The notes under the pieces are model-generated. The model was not told the DNA's origin and ran no database searches. It saw only the letters and a list, made by a program, of their open reading frames with translations. Source: UBA2942 sp045127535 (lineage in GTDB: Bacteria > Bacillota > Clostridia > Lachnospirales > Lachnospiraceae). From it: 42,261 bases of DNA. Both the position numbers and the translations under genes were made by a program. The stretch lies in the NCBI GenBank assembly GCA_045127535.1, contig JBGVQN010000060.1, positions 1 through 42,261 of the forward strand, in the 5' to 3' direction. Shown here in pieces: positions 24,033-32,344 of this stretch (position 1 is its first letter; each line of letters begins with the position of its first letter).

Positions 24033-25178
24033 TTATTTTAACTGACCATTTCTGATTTTATCTACTGTTTTTCCTAACAATTCTACTACATAATCCACTT
24101 CTTTTTTTGTATTTTCACTGCCTAATGTGATTCGCAAAGTGCCCCCTGCAAATTCCTCCGGAACTGAAATCCCTTTCAGTACATGGGAAATACTTCCCTT
24201 TCCGCTGCTGCAGGCAGAACCAGCAGAAACACATACTCCGGCTTCTTTTAAAACCCGGAGCAAAACAGAACTGCTCACACCTTTTATACTGATATTCAGA
24301 TTTCCCGGCAGGCGGTAGCTGTTGCTGCCATTTAACCGCAAATCCGGTATCCGCTCATCCAACTGCCGGTACATATAATCCCGCAGCCACTGTACCTGAC
24401 GCTTTCGATAAAGCAAGGTTCTGGCTGCAATTCTGGCTGCTTCTCCCAAGCCTACAATAGCCGGTACATTTTCTGTCCCTGAACGGCGTCCTTTTTCCTG
24501 CCCTCCTCCATAAATCAAGGGCACAATAGGCGTTCCTGTTCTGATATACAAAAATCCGCTGCCTTTTGGACCATAGAACTTATGACCGCTTGCAGACAGT
24601 AAATCCACCATTAAATAATTTACATCAATGGGCACCTGTCCGCAGGCCTGCACTGCATCTGTATGAAATACAATTCCCTGACGATGCAGCATCATACCGA
24701 TCTCCCGGATTGGTTCTATGGTGCCTATTTCATTGTTAGCCATCATAACCGATACCAGTATGGTATCCGGCCGGATGGCTGCTTTCAGTTTCTCTATATC
24801 AATTCTGCCTTCCCGGTCTACTTCTAAATAGGTAATTTCATATCCATGCCTTTCCAGATATCGGCATGTCTGCAGCACAGCAGGATGCTCGATCCCAGTG
24901 GTAATGATATGCTTTCCATTCTGAGACATAGCCTCTGCCACTCCACGCAGCGCCCAGTTGTCCGATTCTGTACCTCCTGACGTAAAGCAGATTTCCTCTG
25001 TTCTGGCACCAATTAACTTTGCGGCATACATTCTCGCCTGTTCCACTGCTTCTTTTGCCTGTCCGGCCAGCTCATAGGCACCTGACGGATTGCCGTATTG
25101 CTCTTTCAGATACGGTTCCATGACCTTGGCAGCCTCAGGATGAAGGGCAGTGGTTGCAGCATGATCCATATAAATCAT
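24033..25178 (-). CDS. Cysteine desulfurase (NifS/IscS family)
   Basis: PLP enzyme of 381 aa that removes sulfur from cysteine for Fe-S clusters, tRNA thiolation or other carriers. Seen: N-terminal MDHAATTALHPEA, cofactor-binding TSGGTESDN, PLP lysine Lys200 in SASGHKFYGPKG, and catalytic Cys323 in VSAGSACSSG, giving the class I (NifS/IscS) loop. The start is that of the family (M-I-Y-x-D). No thiI, iscU or iscR neighbour is present; it appears to be a single gene between asnS and the sRNA/IS region, so its sulfur acceptor is unclear. I could not identify a convincing promoter upstream. Confidence 0.95.
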   Translation of the reverse strand: MIYMDHAATTALHPEAAKVMEPYLKEQYGNPSGAYELAGQAKEAVEQARMYAAKLIGARTEEICFTSGGTESDNWALRGVAEAMSQNGKHIITTGIEHPAVLQTCRYLERHGYEITYLEVDREGRIDIEKLKAAIRPDTILVSVMMANNEIGTIEPIREIGMMLHRQGIVFHTDAVQACGQVPIDVNYLMVDLLSASGHKFYGPKGSGFLYIRTGTPIVPLIYGGGQEKGRRSGTENVPAIVGLGEAARIAARTLLYRKRQVQWLRDYMYRQLDERIPDLRLNGSNSYRLPGNLNISIKGVSSSVLLRVLKEAGVCVSAGSACSSGKGSISHVLKGISVPEEFAGGTLRITLGSENTKKEVDYVVELLGKTVDKIRNGQLK

Positions 25179-25310
25179 AGGCCAAATCCACTCCTGACTC
25201 CATCAATACTTTCCTATATTTAAGCTATGGTTTTTTTTCCCATTGGTTCCTGTTCTTTGTTTATGTATTGTTTTCTTCGAAAAAAACTGCAAAAATTCTG
25301 TTTTTTTCTC

Positions 25311-25339
25311 TTGTAATTATTTGGTAAATGTTGTATACT
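25311..25339 (+). promoter_or_regulatory. Plus-strand promoter of a candidate sRNA
   Basis: -35 TTGTAA (25311-25316), 17-bp spacer, -10 TATACT (25334-25339). It points away from the minus-strand genes on both sides. Start expected near 25346. Confidence 0.65.
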
Positions 25340-25345
25340 TCATAT

Positions 25346-25506
25346 AATCAAAAAGGTTCTTTTTGATTTTTTTTAATTTCGAAAACAGACGACCCCCTGA
25401 TGCAGACTTTTATTGTCCCCCTCCCCCCTTTACCTGCATCAGTTCTTATATTCGAAGAGCCAGCCAGCAAAGAACTTTCTGTTTTGCTGACTGGCCCTTA
25501 TTTTTA
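25346..25506 (+). ncRNA. Candidate sRNA with a C-rich loop
   Basis: About 160 nt between a plus-strand promoter and an intrinsic terminator, with no plausible ORF. Structure: a 5' A/U hairpin AATCAAAAA-ggttc-TTTTTGATT (25346-25368) followed by a U-run; a perfect stem CTGATGCAG / CTGCATCAG (25397-25405 with 25434-25442) flanked by TTCGAA on both sides; and the terminator hairpin. The middle stem carries an unpaired loop with CCCCC-T-CCCCCC, complementary to purine-rich ribosome sites, as in C-rich-loop regulators of Firmicutes. Function is unknown. The early U-run could instead terminate transcription and shorten it. Confidence 0.55.
25459..25506 (+). terminator. Intrinsic terminator of the candidate sRNA
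   Basis: GCCAG-c-CAGCAAA pairs with TTTGCTG-a-CTGGC around an 11-base loop, followed by CCTTATTTTTATC. Confidence 0.8.
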
Positions 25507-25751
25507 TCTGATCAAACGCTTCTCACTTATTCTGTTCTGATGGTAACAGAAATGAGCATCGTACTATGATTTTTCTCTTAATATATTCCATATTGCCTGC
25601 ATAGACAGAAGATTTTATATTGGCAGCACAATATTGATCTGGAAGGAATGTCCATCCTTAGATGCAGCATATATTTTGAACCTAAGTCAATACCTTGGAC
25701 ACAAAAAGTTGAACTTTTATCTCCCTGCACATTTGCAAGGAGATGCGTGTC

Positions 25752-26612
25752 TTAAGCTGCAAGAGCCTCATCTTCAACCTGTTGTGGTGTCCTGTAACCA
25801 AGAGCACTATGGCGCCTTTTCCGGTTGTAGAAAGACTCAATATATTCAAAGAGAGCTGCTTTAGCTTCTTCAAATGTATAGTAGGTTGTTGTATATACCT
25901 CTTCCTTCTTTAATACAGAATGAAAAGATTCTATACATGCGTTATCATAGGGATTACCTTTTCTACTAAATGAATGCTGTATTCCCTGGCTTTTGAGATA
26001 ATTCTCAAATACCTCGCTTGTATACTGACTTCCTAAATCACTATGAAGGATAATTCCTTCAGTATCCTTGATATTTAGGCATGCGTTTTTTACCGCTTGA
26101 GTAGCAAGCTCTGCAGTAATGTTTTTGCCATATGACCATCCTATTATTTTGCGGTCAAATAAGTCCATTACCGAAGCCAGATATGTCCAGCCTTCGTTTT
26201 TTACATGTATATAGGTTATATCCGTTACAAGTTTCTTGAATACAGTATCTGCGTCAAAATCACGATTCAAGATATTTTCCTTGTCATCAGGTACCGAGCC
26301 TTGATTTTTCTGGTATTGATATTTTTTTACAACAATACTTTTAATTTCAAGACAGCGCATGTGACGTTGAACTCTCTTTACGGAGCATGGAATATTCCTG
26401 GAATTTAGCTCCTTTTGTATCTTAATGGCTCCATAGCGCTTTTTGAATTCAAGGTATACCGATAATACCTGATTACTAAATTCATTGAATTTCTGCTCTC
26501 TTTTAGAAGGAACATGATTTAGGGCAGCATAATATGTGCTTCTTGGAAATTTAAGCACGTTACACATCTGTTTTACTGTATATTTATCAAGGTTAGCTTG
26601 AATAAAGGACAC
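25752..26612 (-). CDS. IS3-family transposase OrfB (DDE integrase domain)
   Basis: Catalytic part of the transposase, 286 aa as given from a GTG codon. The DDE residues are visible: Asp in LVTDITYIHV, Asp in LHSDLGSQYTS and Glu in NACIESFHSVLKKEE. The N-terminal HTH_21-type region includes KFPRSTYYAAL. The frame is open upstream of the GTG (reading SYSHIRQESIAEY), so the natural product is probably an OrfAB fusion made by -1 slippage at the A7 run (26651-26657) near the end of orfA. No damage is seen, so the element may be active. Confidence 0.93.
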   Translation of the reverse strand: MSFIQANLDKYTVKQMCNVLKFPRSTYYAALNHVPSKREQKFNEFSNQVLSVYLEFKKRYGAIKIQKELNSRNIPCSVKRVQRHMRCLEIKSIVVKKYQYQKNQGSVPDDKENILNRDFDADTVFKKLVTDITYIHVKNEGWTYLASVMDLFDRKIIGWSYGKNITAELATQAVKNACLNIKDTEGIILHSDLGSQYTSEVFENYLKSQGIQHSFSRKGNPYDNACIESFHSVLKKEEVYTTTYYTFEEAKAALFEYIESFYNRKRRHSALGYRTPQQVEDEALAA

Positions 26613-26620
26613 GTATTCAG

Positions 26621-26899
26621 CTATTGATTCTTGGCGAATATGGCTGTAGCTTTTTTTAATATTTCATTTTCAATCTCTAATTCTTTCATTCTCTTTTGAA
26701 GTGCTTTGAACTCCTTAAGAGATACAGTCTCAGTATCAGATATCTGAACTGGAGAGAGATTTTTAACCCATGTAGAGATTGTGCCTTTAGGAATGCCATA
26801 TTCGTTGCTTAATTCAGTTATACCTTTACCAGCTTTATTGTGTAGTTCCACAATTTGCTGTTTAAATTCTGGTGTATAAGATCTTTGATTTTTTGCCAT
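26621..26899 (-). CDS. IS3-family OrfA (HTH protein)
   Basis: A 92-aa N-terminal transposase protein: HTH (SYTPEFKQQIVELHNKAGKG, then ITELSNEYGIPKGTISTWV) that binds the inverted repeats, followed by a leucine-zipper-like coil (LKEFKALQKRMKELEIENEI). The codons TTA AAA AAA GCT near the 3' end (A7 at 26651-26657) form a classical -1 frameshift site joining it to OrfB. The ribosome site is AAGGAG, ahead of the ATG. Confidence 0.92.
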   Translation of the reverse strand: MAKNQRSYTPEFKQQIVELHNKAGKGITELSNEYGIPKGTISTWVKNLSPVQISDTETVSLKEFKALQKRMKELEIENEILKKATAIFAKNQ

Positions 26900-26953
26900 A
26901 ATGTTGAACTCCTTTTTGATAATTATAATCTGTTCAACATTTCGTGTCCATAG

Positions 26954-28318
26954 TTATATCTTAGCACCATTGAATGCTTTCTGTGCCTGACGGAAGATTT
27001 CGTCAATACTTTTCGTGGTATTGAGTTTCGCATCAATACCTCCAGAGTCTCCTTCATACGCAAGTGCTAACTGGTTTCTCAAATCATAAAAACGATTATT
27101 CACAGGAGTCGCAGACAACATCAGAACTTTGGTCTTTACTCCCGGTTTAATAACCTTATTCATCAATTTGAGATATCGGTTCTCCTTCTTGTCATTACCA
27201 GAAATCTCGCCACCATTACGGAAATTGTGAGATTCATCAATCACAACAAGGTCATAGTTGCCCCAGTTCCATCTACCTAAGTCATCAATACCGTTAGAAC
27301 TGCCATGTTCTCTGGATAAATCTGTATGGAACAACACATCATATCTCAGACGATCACTGGCAATTGGGTTGTTAATATAATTGTCTTTATATGTATTCCA
27401 GTTTTCTGCAAGTTTCTTCGGACAGAGAACAAGAACATTCTTATTTCTATTTTCATAATACTTCACAACCGCAAGTGCAGTAAAGGTCTTACCGAGACCA
27501 ACACTGTCTGCTAGAATACAGCCATTGTACTTTTCCAATTTATTGATGATAGCAAGGACTGCATCTCTCTGGAAGTCGTAAAGCATTCCCCAGATTTTGC
27601 TGTTCTTGAATCCAGTCGCTTCATTGGGAAGGACATCCTCAGAGATGTCTTCAAGGAATTCGCTGAACACATTAAACAAGGTGATAAAATAAATCAGTTC
27701 GGGGGAGTTCTCGTTATAAGCAGCCGCAATATTTTCAATGACCGTTTCGGTAACATCCTGCAATTTGTCTTTATCAGACCAGATTGCTTCAAAAGTTTTG
27801 AGATATTCCTTGGTTACAGGATTTTCAAGACGGTTCACAATGTTATAGGCATTGTTTCCTCGCTCACAACCGATGTCAACGGTAGTAAAACCATTAAACG
27901 GCATATAGGTATAGTCATCATCCTGACCTTCAATGGTCATAAAACCTCCCATATTCTCGCCAGTCGTGTTGGATTTGAAAGTCGCCTTTCTACGAATCCA
28001 GTCAGCACATTCCTTGGCGATTGCCTTTTGAGTCATTTCATTGCGAAGCTTAATTTCGAATTCAGTTCCATACAAACTCTGCTCACGATGATGTTTTGGA
28101 ATGTAAAACTCCCGCTTCTGTTTTGATTTTTTCTCTGCAACAAATGTAGGAGAAGTAAATATAAAGCGAATTTCATCCACACTATCCAGCTGTTTCTTTA
28201 GTTCATTGTAGGCATACATTGAAAAGCAAGCCGCAGCGATAGACACACGACTGCCTCGTGTTATCGTTTCAATCATATCATCTCGGACAATGTTTGTTAC
28301 ATTATCAAAAAATTTCAT
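26954..28318 (-). pseudogene. Truncated PLD-like/SNF2-type helicase (C-terminal part lost at the IS)
   Basis: 454 codons remain of a helicase whose relatives are normally about 1000 aa. An N-terminal PLD-like region (about 1-130) is followed by the first RecA-like domain with Walker A ADSVGLGKTFTA, DESH in VVIDESHNFRNGG and motif III MLSATPVNN. The frame ends three bases from the IS, at AFNGAKI. The second helicase domain (motifs IV-VI) is absent and is not found across the IS. Such helicases occur in restriction/defence loci next to methyltransferases, none of which remain. Loss of activity is inferred from the missing domain. Confidence 0.85.
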
Positions 28319-28372
28319 TAGTACAATCTCCTTGCTGGTGACGGAGCATCACCTATGTCTACCAAATAGTAA

Positions 28373-28594
28373 TTATCCCTGTTCAGTGTTTTCTTCATGA
28401 GGGATGTATTCAATGATGTCACCATAAGAGACACCGAGACCTGCACAGATTTTATTGAGAATTGTCATTGAGACTTCTTCGTTATGGTTAATCTTTGTCC
28501 AAGTATTCGGGGAGATACCACTCATCTGACGATACTGTGCCTTGGAAATGTCGTGTTCCAAACAGTATCTAAAAAGTGGTTTATAACTTACCAT
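28373..28594 (-). CDS. Small Xre-type HTH regulator
   Basis: A 73-aa Cro/CI-like DNA-binding protein consisting of one HTH: LEHDISKAQYRQMSGISPNT, WTKINHNEEVSMTILNKIC, GLGVSYGDIIEYIP. It has an excellent AAGGAGGTTCGTT site and its own promoter. It lies 54 bp upstream of the truncated helicase in the same direction. Small Xre proteins of this type often lead restriction-modification or defence operons and control their dosage, so it is probably the surviving regulator of the deleted locus. Confidence 0.88.
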   Translation of the reverse strand: MVSYKPLFRYCLEHDISKAQYRQMSGISPNTWTKINHNEEVSMTILNKICAGLGVSYGDIIEYIPHEENTEQG

Positions 28595-28612
28595 AACGAA
28601 CCTCCTTGGAGT

Positions 28613-28798
28613 TTATACAAGCACTCTATGATAGATTATAGCTAGTACATCCTTGGATTTCAACAAATTCTCCCCAAAAGTTGTGATCCGTTCACAATAT
28701 TCTAATGGATAATAATATTTTTTGTCAGCGACCGTTCTGTAAAACAAACATAAATTTTTTGTGGTATTGATCAAGTAATACCTAATCTGACTATACAT
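28613..28798 (-). CDS. Possible small ORF, 61 aa, unrecognised
   Basis: An ATG-initiated frame with Tyr/Lys/Leu-rich, protein-like composition, opening MYSQIRYYLINTTKNL. There is no ribosome site before the ATG, and the promoter of the Xre gene lies inside it. It may be a gene remnant of the deleted island or a chance frame. Confidence 0.25.
   Translation of the reverse strand: MYSQIRYYLINTTKNLCLFYRTVADKKYYYPLEYCERITTFGENLLKSKDVLAIIYHRVLV
28635..28663 (-). promoter_or_regulatory. Promoter of the Xre-type regulator
   Basis: Minus strand: -35 TTGAAA (28658-28663), 17-bp spacer, -10 TATAAT (28635-28640). The leader to the Xre gene is about 35 nt. Confidence 0.8.
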
Positions 28799-28821
28799 GT
28801 ACGTTTGCCAATCAATACCAC
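28761..28821. repeat. 11-bp inverted repeat near the edge of the defence remnant
   Basis: GTGGTATTGAT (28761-28771) and ATCAATACCAC (28811-28821) are perfectly complementary with 39 bases between them. Possible roles: binding site, end of a small mobile unit, or RNA stem. The stretch from here to 29053 holds no gene and no clear terminator for hppA. Confidence 0.5.
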
Positions 28822-29053
28822 TACTTACAGTTTTTTCAGTGACACAACAAATAGAAGACAGAAAACCACCTCCAGTATGCTTCCTGTCTCCTATTTATAT
28901 AGTATACAAATTCTTAGTCTCGCTGCATTTTCCAAAAGGTCCCAGCGTTCCCTGGATAAAACGCTTGATCTGTCTCCTGCCATCCCCTCACATCCGCAAC
29001 CCCAGAGGTTTCAGAACCCTCATCCAGCCAGCCTCGTCCGAGAGTCCGTTTTA

Positions 29054-31033
29054 CTATAAGATCCCTCCAATTGCCACAAACAAAGGCGCAAACACCAATG
29101 ACACAATGGTCATCAGCTTGATCAGGATATTAATGGACGGCCCTGCAGTATCCTTAAAAGGATCTCCCACAGTATCTCCTACCACTGCAGCCTTGTGAGG
29201 TGCGCTGCCCTTGCCTCCAAAGTTGCCTTCTTCAATATATTTCTTGGCATTGTCCCAGGCGCCGCCTGCATTGCTCATAAAAATGGCCATCAGCACGCCG
29301 GTCACCAATGCACCAGCCAGCAGGCCGCCCAAGGCTCCAGGCCCTAACAATATGCCCACTGCCAGCGGCGCCACCACTGCCATGATACCAGGCAAAAGCA
29401 TTTCCTGCAGCGCAGCCTTGGTGGAAATGGCTACACAAGTCTTGTAATCCGGCTTTGCTTTGCCCTCCAGCAGTCCGGGGATGGTATGAAACTGTCTGCG
29501 CACTTCCTCGATCATCTTATTGGCAGCCTTAGACACAGACTCCATGGTAAATGCAGAGAATAAAAACGGCAGCATACCGCCGATAAACAGCCCCACAGTC
29601 ACCTTAGGCTCCAACAAATTAATGCTGCTCAATCCAACCACCTCTGCATAAGACACAAACAACGCCAACGCTGTCAGGGCTGCAGAACCAATGGCAAAAC
29701 CCTTGCCCATAGCCGCAGTGGTGTTGCCCACTGCATCTAACGCATCTGTGATCTTACGGACAGATTTATCCAGACCGGACATCTCTGCGATCCCCCCTGC
29801 ATTGTCTGCAATGGGACCATAGGCATCCACTGCTACTGTAATACCTGTAGTAGAAAGCATACCCACTGCTGCCAGCGCAATTCCATACAGTCCGCTGACC
29901 TGATATGCCACCAGCACTGCTGCGCAGATAAAGATAATAGGCAGCGCTGTAGAAAGCATGCCCACTGCCAGACCGCTGATAATGGTAGTTGCCGCCCCTG
30001 TCTGAGACTGCTCTGCGATCTTTTTGACTGACCCATAGTCACCGGAAGTATACACTTCTGTCACGATCCCGATCAGCAAGCCTGCTGCCAGACCAATGAC
30101 CACTGCAACAGCAGCCTTAAAATCTGCAAAGCAGATCCAGCTCAATACAAAGGCACCAACCAGTACCAGACCGCTTGCCACATATGTACCGATCTTTAAT
30201 GCCTTATGAGGATTGGATTTTTCATCTCCCTTTACAAAGAAAGTACCCAAAATAGATGCAAGGATACCAAGTGCTGCCAAAGCCAGAGGGAATGCTGCTC
30301 CGGTAGTCTGAAAATACACGATCCCCAAAGTCACAGCAGATACCAGAGAACCCACATAGGACTCAAACAGATCCGCTCCCATACCGGCCACGTCCCCCAC
30401 ATTGTCTCCTACATTATCTGCAATAACTGCAGGATTTCTTGGATCATCCTCCGGAATACCTGCCTCTACCTTGCCCACCAGATCTGCTCCCACATCTGCA
30501 GCCTTGGTATAAATACCGCCGCCTACACGTGCAAACAGCGCAATGGAGGATGCTCCAAGGCTAAATCCAGACAATACATCCACATTTTTGGTTATCAGAT
30601 AAACTACAGATACACCCAAAAGTCCCAGTCCTGCCACACACATACCCATGACTGCTCCGCCGGAAAAGGCGATGGACAATGCCTTGTTCATACCGCTTTC
30701 CTTTGCTGCATTGGCTGTACGCACATTGGCTCTTGTAGCCACATTCATGCCGCAGTATCCTGCAATGGTAGAAAATACAGCACCTGCTGCAAAGCATACT
30801 GCTGTCATAGGCGTAATTGCCACTGCAATGATCACAAACATCACTACCACAAAAATAACCAGCAGCTTATACTCAGAAAACAAAAAGGCCTGGGCCCCCT
30901 CAAGAATTGCGCCTGCGATCTCCCGCATCCGATCTGTACCGGGAGACTGCTTTTTGACTTTCTGTGTCAGCACCACTGCAAATACCATTGCCAATATACC
31001 CATCACCGGGGCTGCATAAATTAAATAATCCAT
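29054..31033 (-). CDS. hppA: Membrane-bound proton/sodium-translocating pyrophosphatase
   Basis: Integral membrane pump of 659 aa with about 16 helices, which hydrolyses pyrophosphate and moves H+ or Na+. Catalytic motifs: GGGIYTKAADVGADLVGKVE, the DNVGDNVGDVAGMGADL loop, VAVDAYGPIADNAGG and GDTVGDPFKDTAGPS. GNTTAAMGKGFAIGSA has Ala where K+-independent enzymes have Lys, so it should be K+-dependent. I cannot decide Na+ versus H+ by reading. Ribosome site GAGGTAAATT. It follows a small membrane-protein gene with a short GCCTGTC/GACAGGC hairpin in the 48-bp gap. A Na+-pumping form would fit with the K+ uptake operon next to it. Confidence 0.97.
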   Translation of the reverse strand: MDYLIYAAPVMGILAMVFAVVLTQKVKKQSPGTDRMREIAGAILEGAQAFLFSEYKLLVIFVVVMFVIIAVAITPMTAVCFAAGAVFSTIAGYCGMNVATRANVRTANAAKESGMNKALSIAFSGGAVMGMCVAGLGLLGVSVVYLITKNVDVLSGFSLGASSIALFARVGGGIYTKAADVGADLVGKVEAGIPEDDPRNPAVIADNVGDNVGDVAGMGADLFESYVGSLVSAVTLGIVYFQTTGAAFPLALAALGILASILGTFFVKGDEKSNPHKALKIGTYVASGLVLVGAFVLSWICFADFKAAVAVVIGLAAGLLIGIVTEVYTSGDYGSVKKIAEQSQTGAATTIISGLAVGMLSTALPIIFICAAVLVAYQVSGLYGIALAAVGMLSTTGITVAVDAYGPIADNAGGIAEMSGLDKSVRKITDALDAVGNTTAAMGKGFAIGSAALTALALFVSYAEVVGLSSINLLEPKVTVGLFIGGMLPFLFSAFTMESVSKAANKMIEEVRRQFHTIPGLLEGKAKPDYKTCVAISTKAALQEMLLPGIMAVVAPLAVGILLGPGALGGLLAGALVTGVLMAIFMSNAGGAWDNAKKYIEEGNFGGKGSAPHKAAVVGDTVGDPFKDTAGPSINILIKLMTIVSLVFAPLFVAIGGIL

Positions 31034-31081
31034 AATTTACCTCTTTTCCGCCTGTCCTGCACAGACAGGCTCACATCATTT

Positions 31082-31339
31082 CTAAACCTTCTGTAACATT
31101 CTTTTTTCCTCCCGCAGCTCCTGCTTCCACTGCAGCTTGTTTTTCTTCATTTGCTGTTTGTATGCCGCTTTTTGTTCCTTGCGGGCCAACTTGTCCGCAT
31201 ATGCTGCCTGCTTTTCCTTTCGCTTCATTTTCTGATTCGTCCACTTGCCCATGCCTGCAGCTATAGCAATAAAGCAAAGCAGCAGTTGTACTGCTGCTGA
31301 TACATATGTGGTCTTTTCACTTTCACTTAATTTTTTCAC
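31082..31339 (-). CDS. Small membrane protein with basic coiled tail
   Basis: An 85-aa protein with one transmembrane segment near the N-terminus (VSAAVQLLLCFIAIAAG) and a long, very basic helical tail (WTNQKMKRKEKQAAYADKLA and on). I choose the GTG at 31339 because CAGGAGG is 4-6 nt before it; a longer ATG frame 37 codons upstream lacks a site and covers the leader. The family is not recognised. It is cotranscribed with hppA from a good promoter, so an accessory role to the pyrophosphatase is possible. Confidence 0.7.
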   Translation of the reverse strand: MKKLSESEKTTYVSAAVQLLLCFIAIAAGMGKWTNQKMKRKEKQAAYADKLARKEQKAAYKQQMKKNKLQWKQELREEKRMLQKV

Positions 31340-31450
31340 AATGCCTCCTGTTGTTTTCTGTCTCCAATCAGAATTGTACCTCTGGTTTCTTCTGCCCTTC
31401 CCCGCATGCACCATCACAAAAATGTACAAGTTCATAATTGCTGTAAGCAT

Positions 31451-31479
31451 AGTATATTCTAATTTTTCTTAAATTTCAA
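31451..31479 (-). promoter_or_regulatory. Promoter of the small protein-hppA unit
   Basis: Minus strand: -35 TTGAAA (31474-31479), 17-bp spacer, -10 TATACT (31451-31456). The leader is about 105 nt. The A/T-rich stretch 31480-31660 to ktrA contains nothing I can assign. Confidence 0.75.
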
Positions 31480-31660
31480 TTCATTTTTCTATAAAATTTA
31501 AACTTCCTGTACCACAAAACAGTTTTTTATTTTGTATAAAAGACAAAACACGCACTATTTCGCCACAATATGGATAAATTTTCTATCATTATGCAACATC
31601 TGCAGCATACATACTGTACACTTTCCAGTTTTTCTTTTACTACACAACACATCCCTCTGT

Positions 31661-32311
31661 TTATTTTAATTTCTTGAGCTTAGACACATTTGCAAGCACC
31701 ACCAGCTTCATAGTATTTTTCAACGGCTTTTCCGGGTCAATATTGATGCTGATCTCTTTTCCCTGCAAAATTGCTACAATATTGATTCCATATTTTCTCC
31801 TGAGATTTAATTCCAGAAGATTTTTGCCTACCCATTCCGGCTTTACCTCCATCTCAACCATGGATACGTCCTTTGACAATTCTATAATGTCCATAAATCC
31901 TGCACTCAACAGACTCTTTGCCAGCCTGATTCCAGATTCGCTTTCCGGGAATATGACCCGGTCAGCACCTACCTTACTTAATATCTTGCAGTTCATTTCA
32001 TTGGCACATTTTGCGATAACAGTCTTTACGCCGCACTCTTTGCACAGCATGGCCGCCATCACGCTGGCCTCTAAATGATTTGCCATGGCAATAATCACAA
32101 CATCCACATTTGCTATGCCAAGCTGTCTGATGGCCTCCCCATCCGTCACATCAGCGCACTTGCAATAAGGGATTTCCCCAATGGAACCGTTGACAATATC
32201 CTCATTCAGATCAACAGCCAGCACCTCTGCACCACTCTGCACCAGCTCCCTGGCTACTGCCTTTCCATATCTGCCAAGACCAAATACTGCATATGTCCGA
32301 TTGATACTCAT
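31661..32311 (-). CDS. ktrA: K+ uptake regulatory subunit KtrA (RCK protein)
   Basis: Cytoplasmic gating subunit of 216 aa. The N-terminal RCK/TrkA-N Rossmann domain has YAVFGLGRYGKAVARELVQ, then an acidic Asp (AVDLNED) for nucleotide binding and CADVTDGEAIRQLG. The C-terminal TrkA-C domain starts near residue 135 (MVEMEVKPEWVGKNLLELNL); in KtrA homologues this domain binds c-di-AMP. The start (MSINRTYAVFG) follows GGAAG at 8 nt. It is last in the operon S51-peptidase, ktrB, ktrA, 33 bp after ktrB, matching its known partner. Confidence 0.95.
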   Translation of the reverse strand: MSINRTYAVFGLGRYGKAVARELVQSGAEVLAVDLNEDIVNGSIGEIPYCKCADVTDGEAIRQLGIANVDVVIIAMANHLEASVMAAMLCKECGVKTVIAKCANEMNCKILSKVGADRVIFPESESGIRLAKSLLSAGFMDIIELSKDVSMVEMEVKPEWVGKNLLELNLRRKYGINIVAILQGKEISINIDPEKPLKNTMKLVVLANVSKLKKLK

Positions 32312-32344
32312 TGATATATCTTCCTTTCTAATTTTCAAACACTG

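Larger units (their letters stand above)
25696..26950 (-). mobile_element. IS3-family insertion sequence, 1255 bp, apparently complete
   Basis: Ends with imperfect terminal inverted repeats: TGGACACAAAAAGTTGAAC on the left and the complement of TGGACACGAAATGTTGAAC on the right, 2 mismatches in 19. It contains orfA and orfB in the usual order, with an A7 slippery run between them. Flanking bases are CCT on the left and TAG on the right, so there is no 3-bp target duplication. The right end lies 3 bp from the end of a truncated helicase gene. Insertion followed by a deletion or recombination next to the IS explains this best. Confidence 0.92.

Noticed and set aside
25363..25569. 68-aa plus-strand ORF in the candidate sRNA
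   Set aside because: No ribosome site, it crosses the intrinsic terminator, and composition follows the C-rich loop and T-runs.
30206..31024. 272-aa plus-strand ORF opposite hppA
   Set aside because: Cys/His/Ser-rich shadow of a strongly coding minus-strand gene.
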